Counted from the stretch's first letter, positions 45,508-58,176 are shown. The stretch: DNA of 64,000 bases from Adiantum capillus-veneris (GCA_014529385.2 CM043952.1:69629370-69693369), one strand, 5' to 3'. Notes: generated by a model from the letters alone, not told the origin. Translations and numbers: made by a program.

Positions 45508-45754
45508 ATTAACACTACTTGCAAGTAATCCACCACCTGCACATGACTATACACACACACGCCTTGCCATGCACCAACAAACCCCATCACTCTACTCTAC
45601 TCAATTCATAGCCTCTCTCTCTACCTCTCTTTCACTCACACACCTCGGGGGGGACACACACGCCGACACACACCTGGAAACACACACACAGAAGCAAAGA
45701 AGAGAAGGGGGAATGACGCCAAGAGACAGCAATGAATGGCCTTCTTGGATATAC
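45508..45754 (-). repeat. GAG-D LTR copy 2, piece 2
   Basis: Continues the LTR between LTR-E and COP-1; matches copy 1 at about 35785-36035. Interrupted at TATAC. Confidence 0.8.
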
Positions 45755-46076
45755 TGTAAAGAATGAGGATGCAAGAGAGCTACACAAGACAAGCACAAAG
45801 CACACAAAGATGGAAAGCTTCTTCTTCTTCTTCACAGAAAAGAGAGTACAAAATAACTAAGTGCTAAAACTGAAAAGTAGCACATATGTACATGCGGTCA
45901 CTAAGTGTGAACTCGCTAGAAGCGTACTAGGCTGGCACTATAAGTGTAGTCCAGCTGTAGAATCACTGGCAGAGATCCTCCGTGTCGGTCACCTCACGTG
46001 CCAGTGAGTAAATGTTGTAAGCGGCCAAGACCCGTAGTGGATGCCAGCTCAAGATGTAGAGCTCGAAATCTCAACA
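45755..46076 (-). repeat. COP-1 3' LTR (left on plus strand)
   Basis: Plus-strand ends are TGTAAAGAATG and TCTCAACA. On the minus strand a PPT (AGGGGGAG, 46085-46078) precedes it. Confidence 0.9.
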
Positions 46077-46089
46077 CTCCCCCTAGAGC

Positions 46090-46490
46090 TCTGCATGTCA
46101 CAGAGTCCAAGAATAGTCGGGAAACGTCAAAGCTTCTGAGCTCCGAGGGCTTGGTAAAGATATCCACTATCTGCTCCTCTGTGCTGACGTAGACCAAGTC
46201 GATGTCGCCCGCCAACACTCGCTCTCAAACGTAGTGGTAATGGACCTCTATGTGCTTGGTCCTGGCATGGAACACTGGGTTCCTAGCCAGCTGCATGCTG
46301 CTGAGGTTGTCACAATGGATGACAATCTGCTGGTCCACCTGCACTCCCAAGTCCTCAAGTAATGTGCGTAGCCAAGATACCTCACACGCCGCAACTGCTG
46401 CACCTCTGTACTCGGCCTCTATGCTCGATAAAGCAACTGTAGGCTACTTTTTGCTGCTCCAAGTAACAGTAGCCCTCCCAAAAGAGAACA
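46090..46490 (-). pseudogene. COP-1 RNase H
   Basis: After the RT block ending WSSKK and a stop, the minus strand continues through VALSSIEAEYRGAA (near 46440-46400), the IHCDN...SMQLARNP motif (near 46330-46280), FHARTKHIEVHYH and an end with VDIFTKP (near 46170). The order is that of copia RNase H. Stops are near 46442 and 46229. Confidence 0.7.
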
Positions 46491-47622
46491 TGGAGCCACT
46501 CGTAGATCTCCTATCAACAATGCTACCTGCCCAATCTGCATCTGTATACCCATACAATGCTAATGGCGCATCTGCTGCATAGAAAAATGCGTACTCAAGA
46601 GTCCCTTGCACATACCGAAGTGTGCGTCGTACTCCATCCAAATGTGGCTTCCTCGAAAGCTGCATGAACTGACTCTCCAAGCCTACTGTGTAGATCAAGT
46701 CTGGCCTCGTGATAGTCAAGTAGATTAGACTAACCACAATCTTCCTGTACATAGTGACATCCTCAACAACATCACCTTTCTCTGCACTCAGCTTTGCATT
46801 CACATCCAAGGGAATAGAAATTGGCTTACAATCAGCCATACCATACTTTGACAACATGTCCAAAGCATACTGTCTCTGTGACAACCATACACCCTCTGGA
46901 GTCCTGATCACCTCAATGCCAAGAAAGTAGCGCAACTCGCCCAAATCTTTCATTTCAAACTTCTGTTTGAGAAGACCCTTCACATGGTCAATCTCCATAG
47001 CATTGTCACCCACAATAATAAGGTCATCTACATATATGGTAATGACCACAATCCCCACATCACTCTCACATACATAGAGTGAATGATCAGCATGAGCTCT
47101 CCTAAAACCAATACTGACAAGATACTTGGCAATCCTGTCATACCATGCTCTAGAGCCCTGCTTCAAACCATACAAAGCTTTGAGAAGCCTGCATACATAA
47201 TCTGGGTAACCTGGATCGACATAACGAGGTGGCTGATCCATATACACTTCCTCTTGCAACTCACCATTCAAGAAGGCATTCTTTACATCCATTTGATGCA
47301 TAATCCATCCTATAGATGCAGCCACTGCTATGACAGCTCTCACAGTCGTCATTTTTGCCACTAGAGCAAAGGTCTCCTCATAGTCTATGCCGTACATCTG
47401 TGCATAACCCTTTGCGACCAGCCTTGCCTTGTGACGCTCAATGTTAACATCAGCCTTATGCTTGGTTTTATACACCCATTTACAGCCAATAGCTTTCTTT
47501 CCGCTTGGCAATGGCACCAACTACCATGTGTCGTTTACTTCCAATGCAGCCATCTCTTCATTCATTGCACCATCCCAATGCGCATTTCCAACTGCATCCT
47601 CAAAACATGTGGGATCCACATC
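46491..47622 (-). pseudogene. COP-1 reverse transcriptase
   Basis: A 358-codon open block (47520-46444). It reads GCKWVYKTKHKAD, ARLVAKGYAQ, YEETFALVAKMTTVR, HQMDVKNAFLNGELQEEVYM (first Asp), LLKALYGLKQGSRAWYDR and ITIYVDDLIIVGDN with the YVDD catalytic pair, then FEMKDLGELRYFLGIE. The motifs appear intact. A TAG (about 47522) and a TAG after KVI (47625-47623) separate it from the integrase tail. Confidence 0.85.
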
Positions 47623-49280
47623 CTATATCACCTTAGCCATGTAGGCTTGGTGATGCGCTAGATACCCATCATAAGTCAATTTCTGAACTGGATTTCTGAC
47701 TCTGTTAGATCTGCGCGGTCCTGGGTCACTCCTTTGCCCTCTAACATCTTCTTGTACTTTCCTTACACCAGGTGTCCTGACAGCCGGAATTCCAAATTCC
47801 TCATCAAGACTTTGTTCAGAACCATTTGAATCCATTTCTACATGTGAAAAACCTGATGATGCATCAGCCATAAAGGGAGGTTCATCAACCTTTTCCTTTC
47901 CTTTTCGTGATACATTCCCTGTACCTGTTGGTGGAGTAACCTGCGTACGTAGTCTACCATTCCATGGCTTCTCAACAGAGCCATGAGAAGAGGACTCTTG
48001 TGGTCCACTCAAAACCTGTGACTGTGGCCTCACATTTTGTACAACCACATCATCTTTTACATCAGCCCCAATAGTTCCATGTGCATTACTGTACCAGTTG
48101 CTCATCTCATCAAATACTACATCTCTGCTCACTCGTAATTCTCGTGTAGTAGGATTGTAGCACCTGTACCCCTTTTGTTCAAGGGAATATCCCACAAGAA
48201 TACATTTCTCTGCTTTAGGATCCAATTTCCTATGCAACTCATCTGGTACATGCACGTAAGCTATGCAGCCAAACACTTTCAAGTGTGCCAAATCAGGCTT
48301 TGTACCTGCAAACTTTTCCTCAGGTGTTACATCATGCACCGCACCTGTAGGTGTCCTATTCATAATGTACACAACTGTATTTACAGCTTCAGCCCAGAAA
48401 TGATGAGGCATGTTCTTCTCATTCATCAATGCACATGCAACTTCTGCAATGTGCCTATTTTTCCTTTCTGGGACCCCATTCTGCTGTGGAGTATATCTGC
48501 ATGTAAACTGCCTGCGTATACCATGCTTTCGCAGAAAATCTGAAAAATCATTGGAGAAGTACTCTCCCCCTCCATCTCACCTCAATGTCTTGATTTGCAT
48601 ATCTGTATCCTTCTCAATCATGACTTTGAAGTCTTGAAAGTGACCAAACACTTCACTTTTGTTATGCACGAAGTAGACCCATACTTTCCTTGTATGGTCA
48701 TCAATGAAAGAGACATAATACCTACAACCATGTATACTTGCAGTATCATGACTTTGAAGTCTTGAAAGTGACCAAACACTTCACTTTTGTTATGCACGAA
48801 GTAGACCCATACTTTCCTTGTATGGTCATCAATGAAAGAGACATAATACCTACAACCATGTATACTTGCAGTATCGGTTGGACCCCAAACATCTGTGTGC
48901 ACCACCTCAAGTGTCTTTTTACATACATTGCGCTCATGTGGAAATGAGCCCTTTGACTGTTTTCCAAACTGGCATGCTGCACACACTTTATGCATACCAT
49001 CCACCTTGAATTTGGACAAACCTTTTACAATTTGTTTTGATTGCATGCTACGCAATCTCTGCTCATTGACATGGCCAATGCATTTGTGCCAAATGTCAAC
49101 ATCAGCCACAACACCTGTGCCCTGTGCAAATAATGCATCTTTTACCTCAGGCATGTCTACATTCAGCGTAAACATTCTGCCCACACATTTTCCCTCTGTG
49201 ATCAGCTTACAGCCATTCTGGAAATCTTCTACATAACAGCCATTCGGATTGAAGCGAACTTGCAAACCCTGCTCAACCAT
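47623..49280 (-). pseudogene. COP-1 integrase with tandem duplication
   Basis: WHKCIGHVNEQRLRSMQ (GAG-pre-integrase/HHCC) near 49090-49040, CAACQFGKQSKGSF, then VHTDVWGP with the first Asp, VSFIDDHTRKVWVYF with the second acidic cluster, DGGGEYFSNDF (near 48580-48550) and QQNGVPERKNRHIAE with the catalytic Glu. A 128-bp duplication (48619-48874) repeats the FIDDHTRK segment and shifts the frame; a TGA precedes DGGGEY. The tail ends in a basic/Pro-rich linker open from 48429 to 47623. Confidence 0.85.
48619..48874 (-). repeat. 128-bp tandem duplication in COP-1 integrase
   Basis: Units 48619-48746 and 48747-48874 appear identical by eye. It is the only frame change needed to pass from the gag/PR/INT frame to the RT frame. 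Confidence 0.9.
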
Positions 49281-49640
49281 TTATCCAACAGAAACAAGAT
49301 TCTTTGTAATGTTTGGTACATGAAGTACATCTGCTAAGTACTTTGATTTCCCACTCTTCATATTTAGAGGTATGGCCCCTACATGAGCAATGGGGTGAGC
49401 TGTGTCATCTCCTGTCTGCACATAGCCTGACACATCTGGTTTGCGCATATCTCTAAACCACTCTCCATGAGACGTCATGTGATTAGAGGCACCTGAATCC
49501 ACATACCAAACATCATCTTGGGTGGAATTCTCTGCAGTCATTGTATTCATTACATGCTGCATAACAAACATGCGCTCGTTTTTGCTGTCATCTGCATCTC
49601 TGCTAGTAGATGCATAGTTGCCCTGTTCTCTCTTTCCACT
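49281..49640 (-). pseudogene. COP-1 protease
   Basis: VWYVDSGASNHMTSHGEWF near 49510-49455 carries the DSG active site, followed by a retropepsin body to ADVLHVPNITKNLVSVG. A TAA (49278-49280) at a usual Gln position separates it from the pre-integrase part in the same frame. Confidence 0.85.
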
Positions 49641-50525
49641 TGCTTTTCCCTTTGGACAGTCACGTGACATGTGACCTCTTTCACCACAAGTCCAACATTC
49701 TCTGCTATCTGCAGTATGTTGTTGCCTACTTGATCCTGCACCATGACCTCTTTGACTCCCCCTGCCTTGAGACTGGTTTCCCCTGCCACCTGTATTGTTT
49801 TGATTTGATTGAACTTCTTGGAATTGGCCCCTGCAACCCCTTGGGCCTCGACCACGACCTCTACCTCTACCTCTGTTGGAGTTAGAATAGAAGGCCTGTT
49901 CAGAATTATTTCTGCCATGAGAAGAAGATGTGTCAAGGTTATTCTCCTCAAGAATAAGCATAGAAATCAAATCTTGGAACACGTAGATGTCGTCTCTTGT
50001 ATTCATGGAAGACCTGAAATGTACATACTCATCTCCTAGACCATCCAAGCATGCACGGACAATGTCATCGTCTTCCACTGAGACTTTAATAGATCCAAGA
50101 GCCTCAATGATACTCTTGATCTTCAAGGCATAATCATTGATTGAGAGGTTGTTCCTCTTAACCTGATTTAGCTCCGACTTTAGTTGAAGCTTCCTGGCCT
50201 TGGTGTTCACCTCGAACACTCTACCTAAGTTTTTCCATGCAATGGCGGGGGTTTCAGCATCTTGTAGATAGCCCATCATGCCATCTGTGATGCTCATAGA
50301 AAGCCAATACATCACTTTGCTCTGGCCTTGTTGCCAGTCCCTCAAAGCTTTCCTTTGTTCTGATGTAGCATTTGCCTTGGGAATCTCTGGTTCCTTTTCA
50401 TTGTCTCCCTCTACATAGTCCTAATAAACTTTTCCTTTTAGGAAATTTGTTATTCTGAACTTCCATGCAGGGTAGTTATTTTTCTCAAGCTTCTCAGTGA
50501 CAATCTGACTGAAACCGTCAGACAT
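49641..50525 (-). pseudogene. COP-1 Gag
   Basis: ATG at 50525 (minus): MSDGFSQIVTEKLEKNNYPA. A TAG lies at 50423-50421, then an open frame for the rest. UBN2-type gag core with WKNLGRVFEVNTKARKLQLK and INDYALKIKSIIEALG, an Arg/Gly-rich GRGRGRGRG stretch, and a CCHC knuckle CWTCGERGHMSRDC (near 49700-49655). Without the single stop it would be a full-length copia gag. Confidence 0.85.
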
Positions 50526-50764
50526 CTTGAAGCACTAAGACAAAATAGCTGCAATCTGCAAAAACCTGCAAATCTGTTGAACCTGCTATCGTGGTACCTG
50601 TAACGCTTTCTACACTCAACGAGTGTCAAGAATCAAGCGTACATACAACCATTGTACTTGTACAGTAAATCTCTGTGTACTGCACTTTGGAGACTTGTTC
50701 AGAAACTTGTACGAACGAAGGTATTGTGATGCTCTTGCTCTCTTAGCCTCTCTTGCCTGCACCA

Positions 50765-50777
50765 GGCTCTCATACCA
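50765..50777 (-). other. COP-1 primer-binding site
   Basis: On the minus strand TGGTATGAGAGCC directly follows the LTR end at 50778, close to the initiator tRNA-Met type. Confidence 0.75.
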
Positions 50778-51099
50778 TGTAAAGAATGAGGATGCAAGAG
50801 AGCTACACAAGACAAGCACAAAGTACACAGAGATGGAAAGCTTCTTCTTCTTCTTCACAGAAAAGAGAGTACAAAATAACTAAGTGCTAAAACTTAAAAG
50901 TAGCACATATGTACATGCGGTCACTAAGTGTGAACTCGCTAGAAGCGTACTAGGCTGGCACTATAAGTGTAGTCCAGCTGTAGAATCACTAGCAGAGATC
51001 CTCCGTGTCGGTCACCTAATGCGCCAATGAGTAAATGCCGTAAGCGGCCAAGACCCGTAGTGGATGCCAGCTCAAGATGTAGAGCTCGACATCTCAACA
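50778..51099 (-). repeat. COP-1 5' LTR (right on plus strand)
   Basis: 322 bp with the same ends as the left copy; followed by TATAC, the target duplication. Confidence 0.92.
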
Positions 51100-51104
51100 T
51101 ATAC

Positions 51105-51569
51105 AACCATGTCTAATTAATCCGCACCTTGTCAGCACAACATTCAGAAAAAAACCATAACCCAAAAGCCTTCTGGTCCAAAAACTCAAATGGAAAAAGC
51201 CCCAATAAATTCACATTTCATCCTTTTATAGGGGGAACTAAACCCAAAAAAAGGGAAAAAGGGTGAGCTTCTCTAGCTCGTACAATCCACTTTGAGCTTC
51301 ATTTAGAATTCTCTTTGCATTGCATACACTTCGGTGACCCCCTTTTGGAAACCCTTGCATGATGCATCTCTTTGTCCGCCCGACTCAGCTGCCCAGCTTG
51401 GCAAAATTTCCCAGCCTCCTTCCCTTTCACACTCCACCTTACTGCCCTTTGGGAATTCCCTCTAGGTTGCTTCTTTTATTGGCTCTCAAACTGCCTCTTT
51501 CTCTCTCTCCACTGCCACTTGCGCAAGACACATCACTTTTATGGCCTTTGAACTCTTTTGAACTCTTTT

Positions 51570-51646
<77 letters not shown>

Positions 51647-51671
51647 TGGGACACACCCCTTCACCTCACCA
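51105..51671 (-). repeat. GAG-D LTR copy 2, piece 3
   Basis: Resumes the LTR after COP-1, matching copy 1 from about 36040 to 36582, including the minus-strand TATAAAAG (51223-51230) and a longer (CT)n tract (51575-51642). Ends CTCACCA. Confidence 0.8.
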
Positions 51672-53225
51672 ACGAATACACATTTCCCGGTCGAGCATAA
51701 ATGGCCAAAGATCATCATGAGCACTTGAGTAATAAATGTACATCTCCCTTATCCATAACATACTCCAAGGTTGGGGAAGCAACGATCCTCAATTGCAGTG
51801 GTGGGATCCAATGAGAGGTACAAGATGCTGGGTACACGCCTGCATAGCACAATGAGTAGTTGAAAACCTAAAGATTAGCAATAATTAGTAGGAAGAAATT
51901 TAAAAGTGCAAAAATGTGTAGCCTATGGATGATATGATGGGAGTGCATAAACTGAAGTAAATGTGCATAGGTGTGGAGTGCAACATTGGTCAAAAATGTT
52001 TTTTCCAAATAGACCACCATCTGTCATCCTTCCATCTTTCCATACCAATTTATCATATCCTTTCACATCAATCCATACCAAATGTGGTGGGCCAATTCCA
52101 CATATAATGTAACCACGAAGAGTCCTGCCTTACCAAGCGTAGGCACTCTAGTACACATGTATAGACATCCATAGATTTTCATAACATTATTGCAAGGTGG
52201 AGAGTCTTGCCTCACAAGACATAGTCACTTTAATGCACGTGTCAATAACCATAAGTTTCCATAACATGGTGTGGAGTGGAGAGACCTGCCCTGTTCAAGC
52301 GTAGGAGCTCTAACATGTGAATAGATTTTTCCATTCCAATTTAGTTCAACCCATAAGATCCTTGCCATAACAATGTACAATGTCTCAACTAGTGTGTTGG
52401 GCAGTATGACCAAGGGTTTGTGTGAGATGAGGGTGTGCTTGGTGAGGTGGGCTGTATATGTGAGTAAGTTTTACAGCATGGATGATTGTTGCAACAAAAT
52501 TAGAAGCAAGTAGTTTCACATTTAGAACGTACCGTCTTGGCACCTTGACTTGACAAATCACAAAGTTAAAACTGAATTAAGGTGGAACACAACCTTGTTG
52601 AAACTGAAATGTGAGACAACTTAGCGGGAAATTATTTTTGGCAGTTCTAATATAATAGCATAGATCAACTAGAGTCGCAAATAAACATAAAATGTAGTAA
52701 CCAGATCCAATTTGATCGTCTAGCTCAATGTAAGAGACAAAATTACACTAATTAGTTACACATTTTGAACACCCCGTTTTTGTTAAATTTGTACATATGG
52801 ACATGACGCTCGATGTCAAAAGGGTGTATGGGTATTGGTTTTGTGATTTTTTTATCTTTCTTTTAGCAAGCACATGTGCATGCAGGAAAGTCACTAGTTT
52901 AGCGCCAGCTGTCTAGCTACTGTAAGTGCCCGTGAGTGAGTTTTTTGAAGTGAGACTTGTATATAACTAAAACTCATGTACAAACTTAAAAACATTCAGG
53001 CAAAGATCAAGAATTTGTAGGTTTTATCTTGTTGTTCTTCCTTGATGGTTTTTGATGCAGCTTTTTGCCTTGCCTTGCCTGCTCTACGTGTAATCGTGCC
53101 AGGAGAGCTCTCTATTTGCATCAATTTTTCATGTAGCGGCATGTAGAATCTTTTTGATCATCTAAAGCTTTCTCATAATTCATTTTTTAATATTTCTCTC
53201 AAGATTTTAACTACCCAAATTGGAG
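51672..53225. repeat. AT-rich spacer with degenerate ~80-bp tandem repeat
   Basis: Three imperfect units start at 52120, 52201 and 52280 (AGAGTCCTGCC, AGAGTCTTGCC, AGAGACCTGCC) and end near 52335. Nothing else is supported; ORFs here are short and unassigned. Confidence 0.6.
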
Positions 53226-53640
53226 TAGTTCTTTGTAGGGTTATGGCTATGGCAGCCTAGTGGCAAATTGTGTGCAGACTGATTCTGAGGTCATGTATCT
53301 ATGAATTGTGGAATTGATGTTGAAGTTGCGGACTTATGATGTTCAATTGTGGAAGGGGAGGCCCTTGTCTTCATATGCATTGGTTGGCATGTACTAGAAA
53401 TCCGTGCTTTGACAGGGTATTTCTCTTATGTGCTATGGTCCTTTGGGTGGGCATGTGTTAGTAAATTCCCAAGGAATCATAGGCCTTTTGGTTGGGGTTT
53501 AGTAAGAGTTGCTTTTTAGGGTATATTTTTTGGTGTTGAGGTTGAAATTTTAACGCTCTTTGGCTTTAAAGCTTAGAATTGTCCCGCTTTTTCTTTTACC
53601 CAATAGTGTTTTGGTGCCCGCTACAAGGCCATATCATAGA

Positions 53641-54340
53641 AGACTTTGTGAAGGCATTCAATGCATTATGGAAAAATTTGTGTACATCTTTGGGGGCTGA
53701 AATTCCTCCAGCCATGTTGTAGAGCAACCAAGGATCCTCATCAAGGATCCAGGTTATGATCAACAAGCTTCTCATGATGTGAATGCTTTTCGTAAAGAGA
53801 TGCAAGAGGTTGTAGGTCTTATGATGAATCTTAGTGTGCATATGATGGGAGGTGGAAGAGGTCAAAGCTATGGGTATGGACGTGGATTTGGAAGCAATGA
53901 GGGGTTTACATGCGGTAGAGGAAGAGGCATGGTTGGAAGAGGGGATATGGTTCAATGTTATAATCATGGTGAATGGGGTCCTTAAATCCCTCCTTATGAC
54001 ATTAAGATTAAAGGGGAGCAGGGCCAAGCGGTTTGACAGCTAAAGAGAAGGGCAAAACCAAGGTGGTACCATTTGGATAAGAAAGAGGATGATTCAGGAG
54101 CTATGGTCATGTTGGTAGGTAAGAGGGTTAGAAGAGATTATGACATGAGTGATGCAGCTTCCAGCCATAAAAGAGGGAAACAGGTTGAAACAAATACAGG
54201 TAAAGAGAAGAAGAATAGAAAACCCAAGAAACCTTACAATGCATCGGACTTTCCTTTGGAAGAAGAGCAACCATTTGGAATTTAAGGGCTGATTGGTGAG
54301 TAGAAAGGCTGATGTTACCTTTGAGCAACTCATGGAGATG
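53641..54340 (+). pseudogene. GYP-F gag remnant
   Basis: A Gly/Arg-rich stretch (GGGRGQSYGYGRGFGSNEGF) leads to CYNHGEWGP, the place and shape of a CCHC knuckle (CYNCGEWGH) with Cys and His lost. A basic Lys-rich block (54073-54285) follows. Stops separate the pieces. Confidence 0.55.
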
Positions 54341-54479
54341 TGTCCTAAGTTGAAGAGGTAGTGGAAGTATGTAGTCAACCCCATGAAGAAGGAGCCTACA
54401 AGGGGGTCTATGAGAGTCTTGGCTTTCAATGAGCTACCTGATATACTCCCTATCATGGATTCATGGCATAAGAGGAAGT

Positions 54480-54770
54480 GCATTGGAGAGGTGTATATTG
54501 ATGGAGGTTCATAGGTATGTGTTATTACTCAAGCTTGTGTATCAAAGTTGGGACTCAACATGGTGAACAATTTAGGCTTTCGCATAAATCTTGCCAACCA
54601 ATCAAAGTTGAAGTGCTTTGGAGTTATAAAGGAATTGGAGGTGGATGTATTTGATGTTGAAGTGCTGGTCAATTGTCATGTGATGCATGTGGGTATTAGT
54701 GCTTTCCCTCTCATCCTTGGAACACCATGGTTACAGGAAACCGAAATTGTATAGGAGGATTGGGGACATG
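54480..54770 (+). pseudogene. GYP-F aspartic protease
   Basis: VYIDGGS, a TAG, VCVITQACVSKLGL (near 54496-54560), then FPLILGTPWLQE at 54704-54739. The site reads D-G-G-S, a variant known in some gypsy lineages. The domain is otherwise full length. Confidence 0.6.
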
Positions 54771-54817
54771 GTACCATTACTCTCTACAATAGAAGGGGTG
54801 ATAAAAAGAGGTTTAAC

Positions 54818-55465
54818 ATGGCTAGAAATAAATATTTGGACGCTGATTTTGATGAGCAAAGTGATGAAGAAGAGTACTCATGTGAAAAAGAAGACAATGG
54901 GGATGATTGTAGTGAAGTGGAAGATAGAAGCAATAGTGATCTAAATGTTTCCTCCTTGTTTCTTGAAGAAGAGCATGATGAGAAACAAAACTTTCTTGGC
55001 CTTATGGAGAATGAGGATATCTCTGGTCCTTATGAGAAAATTGAAGAGCTAATGCACTCCAAAGTTCAACCTAATGTCAAACAAGAGCTGATACAAGGTA
55101 TAATATTGTCTCCCGACTTGACAAGTCATGAGAAGGGTGAGTACCTACACATGATACGTCAATTTTTCCATTTATTCATCACTTTTTATGAGTAAATTAG
55201 AGGCTTCAAGGAATAGAAAATTCACATTCCAATCAAGGAAGAATCTCATATGGTACGCCAAAAGCTATGGAGAATGGAACAGGTACAACTTAATGCTTTA
55301 AAGGAAGAAGTAGACAAGCTTTTCAAAGCAGGTTTCATATGTCCTATGAGCACTATAGAATGGGTGATTCTTGTTGCCGTCACACCCAAGAAGGATGGAA
55401 AGTGGAGGATATTTTTTGATTTTAAGCCTCTAAATGTAGCTACGAAGAGGGATCCATATATATGA
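54818..55465 (+). pseudogene. GYP-F PR-RT linker and RT N-terminus
   Basis: Acidic linker (DEQSDEEEYSCEKEDNGDD) at 54818-55195, a stop, then LWRMEQVQLNALKEEVDKL, AGFICPM and VAVTPKKDGKWRIFFDFKPL up to KRDPYI and a TGA at 55463-55465. The RT is cut before its first catalytic Asp, and the right flanking repeat begins at once. Confidence 0.7.
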
Positions 55466-55846
55466 CTAGTTCTCTACAGGGTTAGGGCTCTGGCAACCTA
55501 GGGGCAAATTGTGTGCAGACGGATTTGGAGGACATGTATCTATAAATTGTGGAATTAATGTTGAATTTGTGGGCTTGTGATGTTTATTTGTGAAAGGAAA
55601 GGCCCTTGTATTCATATGCATTGGTCGGAGTGTGCTGGAAATTTGTGTTTTGACAGGTTTTTTCTCCTATGTGCTATGGTCCTTTGGGTGGGCGTGTGCT
55701 GGTAAATTCCCAAGGGAGCATAGGCCTTTTGGTTGGGGTTTACTAAGAGTTGTTGGGGTATACTTTTGGTTGTTGAGGTTGAAGTTTTAATGCTCTTGTA
55801 GTTAAAGCTATATAACTGTCCCACTTTTTCTTTTGCCCAACAATGT

Positions 55847-56914
55847 CTACTATGATTAGCTTGGATCAATTAGAAAGTGAGATGGAATTGATAGATTCTT
55901 GATTGTTTTGTTTGAATAAATGAAGCAATCCTCTTGATATTGCAAACTCTTATCTCCAAAAAATGCTTAATATTGTTTTTTAAATTAAAATTAAAATTAT
56001 GCTTTTATTTTTTAAAGGGCATTGAGTAATGTTTAGTCATGATATCACTAGCATACATCTTGTATAGCATACTAAAATCAGTATATTGGTCCAACAAAAA
56101 CAACGCAAAAGTAATTTGATCTTAACTGCTCTTTCCTAGAAGCCTCCATTTACGATGGTTTACAGTTAAACATAAAATTATGTAAGAGAATGTAGGTTTA
56201 CTGTACATCAAGAAAATTCCTTGCAAAACCACATACTTAAGCTTCTCTTTTAAACTTGTAGTAGGTAGTATGTGAGTCTACCGCTTGTACAAATTACCTA
56301 AACTAGGCTAAATAATGCCTTGAAAGTCAGATAACGTAGACTACACAAGGTATAGCCATGTCATTCAAAATTAGGGCAAAGTAAATGTATAATTAGCTTG
56401 AATAGAAGAAGAGGATCCATCAAATAGGGATGCTGGGGGTGAGTGTGTGTGTGGGTACCAATAAGTCATTGACTTGCAAGGTTGTGGTCAATTGAATACA
56501 AAGGTAGGGCCGACAATTTTGTTTGATCATTGATATCGACCATCATCCAAACGGGAAGGGGGAGATGGGAAAGAGAGAGAGACATGAAATCAAATGTTAT
56601 AGCAACCATCGTCAAAAGGCCCAAGTTACCCATGAGAAAAAATTGATACAATCCTTGTACATCTAAATCAATATTTGGGTACAAATTAAAGTGAATTAAA
56701 GTGAAAGACTAAAAGAACAAAAAAGTAAAACTAAAAGCCTAAACGCGTCAGACAAAAATCATCATCATCATCGTCAATGCTTGAGAATCCTTGGCAGCAG
56801 GCGTTGTCGGAGAAAGTATTGCATCAGTCATTGAAGAGCTTCATTAATGTTCATTTCTGTAAGTAGTCGAGGAGCGTTGTTATGTGGGCTTCAATTGCAG
56901 CAGATGAGGGGGTG

Positions 56915-56981
<67 letters not shown>

Positions 56982-57834
56982 GAGATAGAAATACCGAGAA
57001 AAAATCATGAAAGATAATTTGAGGAAGATTGAGATAGAGCATGAGAGATAGATTGAGATTCTTGCAGTTGCATGTAAGTCTCTGAGAGAGAGTTATATGA
57101 CTCAAGTTGACTCAGAGAAAGAGTTGAGAGAGAGTGAGAATGAGAGAGAGAGAGAGAGAGAGGATGGAGATAGAAATACCGAGAAAAAATCATGAAAGAT
57201 AATTTGAGGAAGATTGAGATAGAGCATGAGAGATGGATTGAGATTCTTGCGGTTGCATGTAAGTCTATGAGAGAGAGTTATATGACTCAAGTTGACTCAG
57301 AGAAAGAGTTGAGGGAGAGTGAGAATGAGAGAGAGAGAGAGAGAGAGAGAGAGGTTAGATGGCGATTGGAGTTAGGGAGAAAAAGAGAGAGAGTTGGTTG
57401 GTTGGATGCAGCTGCATGCGAGCATGGGTGGTGGGTAGGGTGGTGGGCAAGAGTGAAAAGGTGAGTAGTTGCTCTCACTTTCTGTGAATATGAGGGTGCC
57501 TCGTGCCTACACCACAGTTGGTTACACATAAAAGGAGTGATAGCAAGAGTTAGTGAAAGAGGAGAAAAGAAGGTTTCACTAGTTTTTGCTTCCTTTGTGT
57601 AACGGTTGCATGCAACCCTTCTAAGTTTTGCGGTTGTGGTAGGCAGCTGTCAAAAACCTTAAGGGACTATTATTGTAGTGGTAATAGTGCAATATTGCAA
57701 GAAACAAAAAAGTGAGAGTCGTTTTCGTGTGCATCGGTTTGTTGAGGAGGGTGGGTGGCATTATTGTTTCATGGAGGCATGAGGAAGTCAGTGGGTGTCT
57801 CTATGTCGATGCATGGCAAAAAAGTGTGGCTGTA
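55847..57834. repeat. Spacer with (GA)n tracts, a module copy and a 185-bp tandem duplication
   Basis: A copy of the (GA)n-linked module lies at about 56571-56700. (GA)n at 56917-56976, 57141-57161 and 57328-57353. A 185-bp unit (GGATGGAGATAGAAATACC...) is repeated at 56977-57161 and 57162-57346. No supported gene. Confidence 0.75.
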
Positions 57835-57959
57835 CACTACAAGAGGTACTTAATAGTAGCGACGCTTGGAGGGCGACGCTCAAATGTAAAAAACCACGGC
57901 GTCGCTATGGGCGTCACTAGATTACAAGTAACTTAGCGACGCCGTGAGGGCTAAAAGAA

Positions 57960-58176
57960 TAACCGAGAGCGTCCGAAACTCAGATCTCATATCTGAGTTT
58001 TTGGCATGCGCTGAAGCAAGCAAGGTAACGCGCTCTCCCTCTCTCTCTCTTTCTTCTCCACACACACACACACATACACACACAAACACACACACACACA
58101 CACGAGGAAACGAAGGAGAGCCAGGTATTCTCCTTCCCTCTCCTCACTCTCATGTTCCCTTCCCCTCTTTCTCTCG

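Larger units (their letters stand above)
45755..51099 (-). mobile_element. COP-1: Ty1/copia retrotransposon, complete with TSD
   Basis: 5,345 bp, 322-bp LTRs at 45755-46076 and 50778-51099, differing at about 11 positions by eye (about 3.4%). The target duplication is TATAC (45750-45754, 51100-51104). Minus-strand order is PBS, gag, PR, integrase, RT, RNase H, PPT, the copia order. One frameshifting duplication and about seven stops, with the catalytic motifs still readable. Inserted into the GAG-D LTR. Confidence 0.93.
53226..55846 (+). mobile_element. GYP-F: gypsy deletion derivative
   Basis: Direct repeats at 53226-53610 and 55467-55846 (starting TAGTTCT) flank a + strand gag-PR-RT fragment. 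They lie where LTRs should. A PBS-like TTGGTGCCCGC follows the left copy (53611-53621). The RT stops within a few bases of the right copy. The catalytic RT, RNase H, integrase and PPT are gone. Neither repeat has a clean TG...CA end. Confidence 0.6.
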
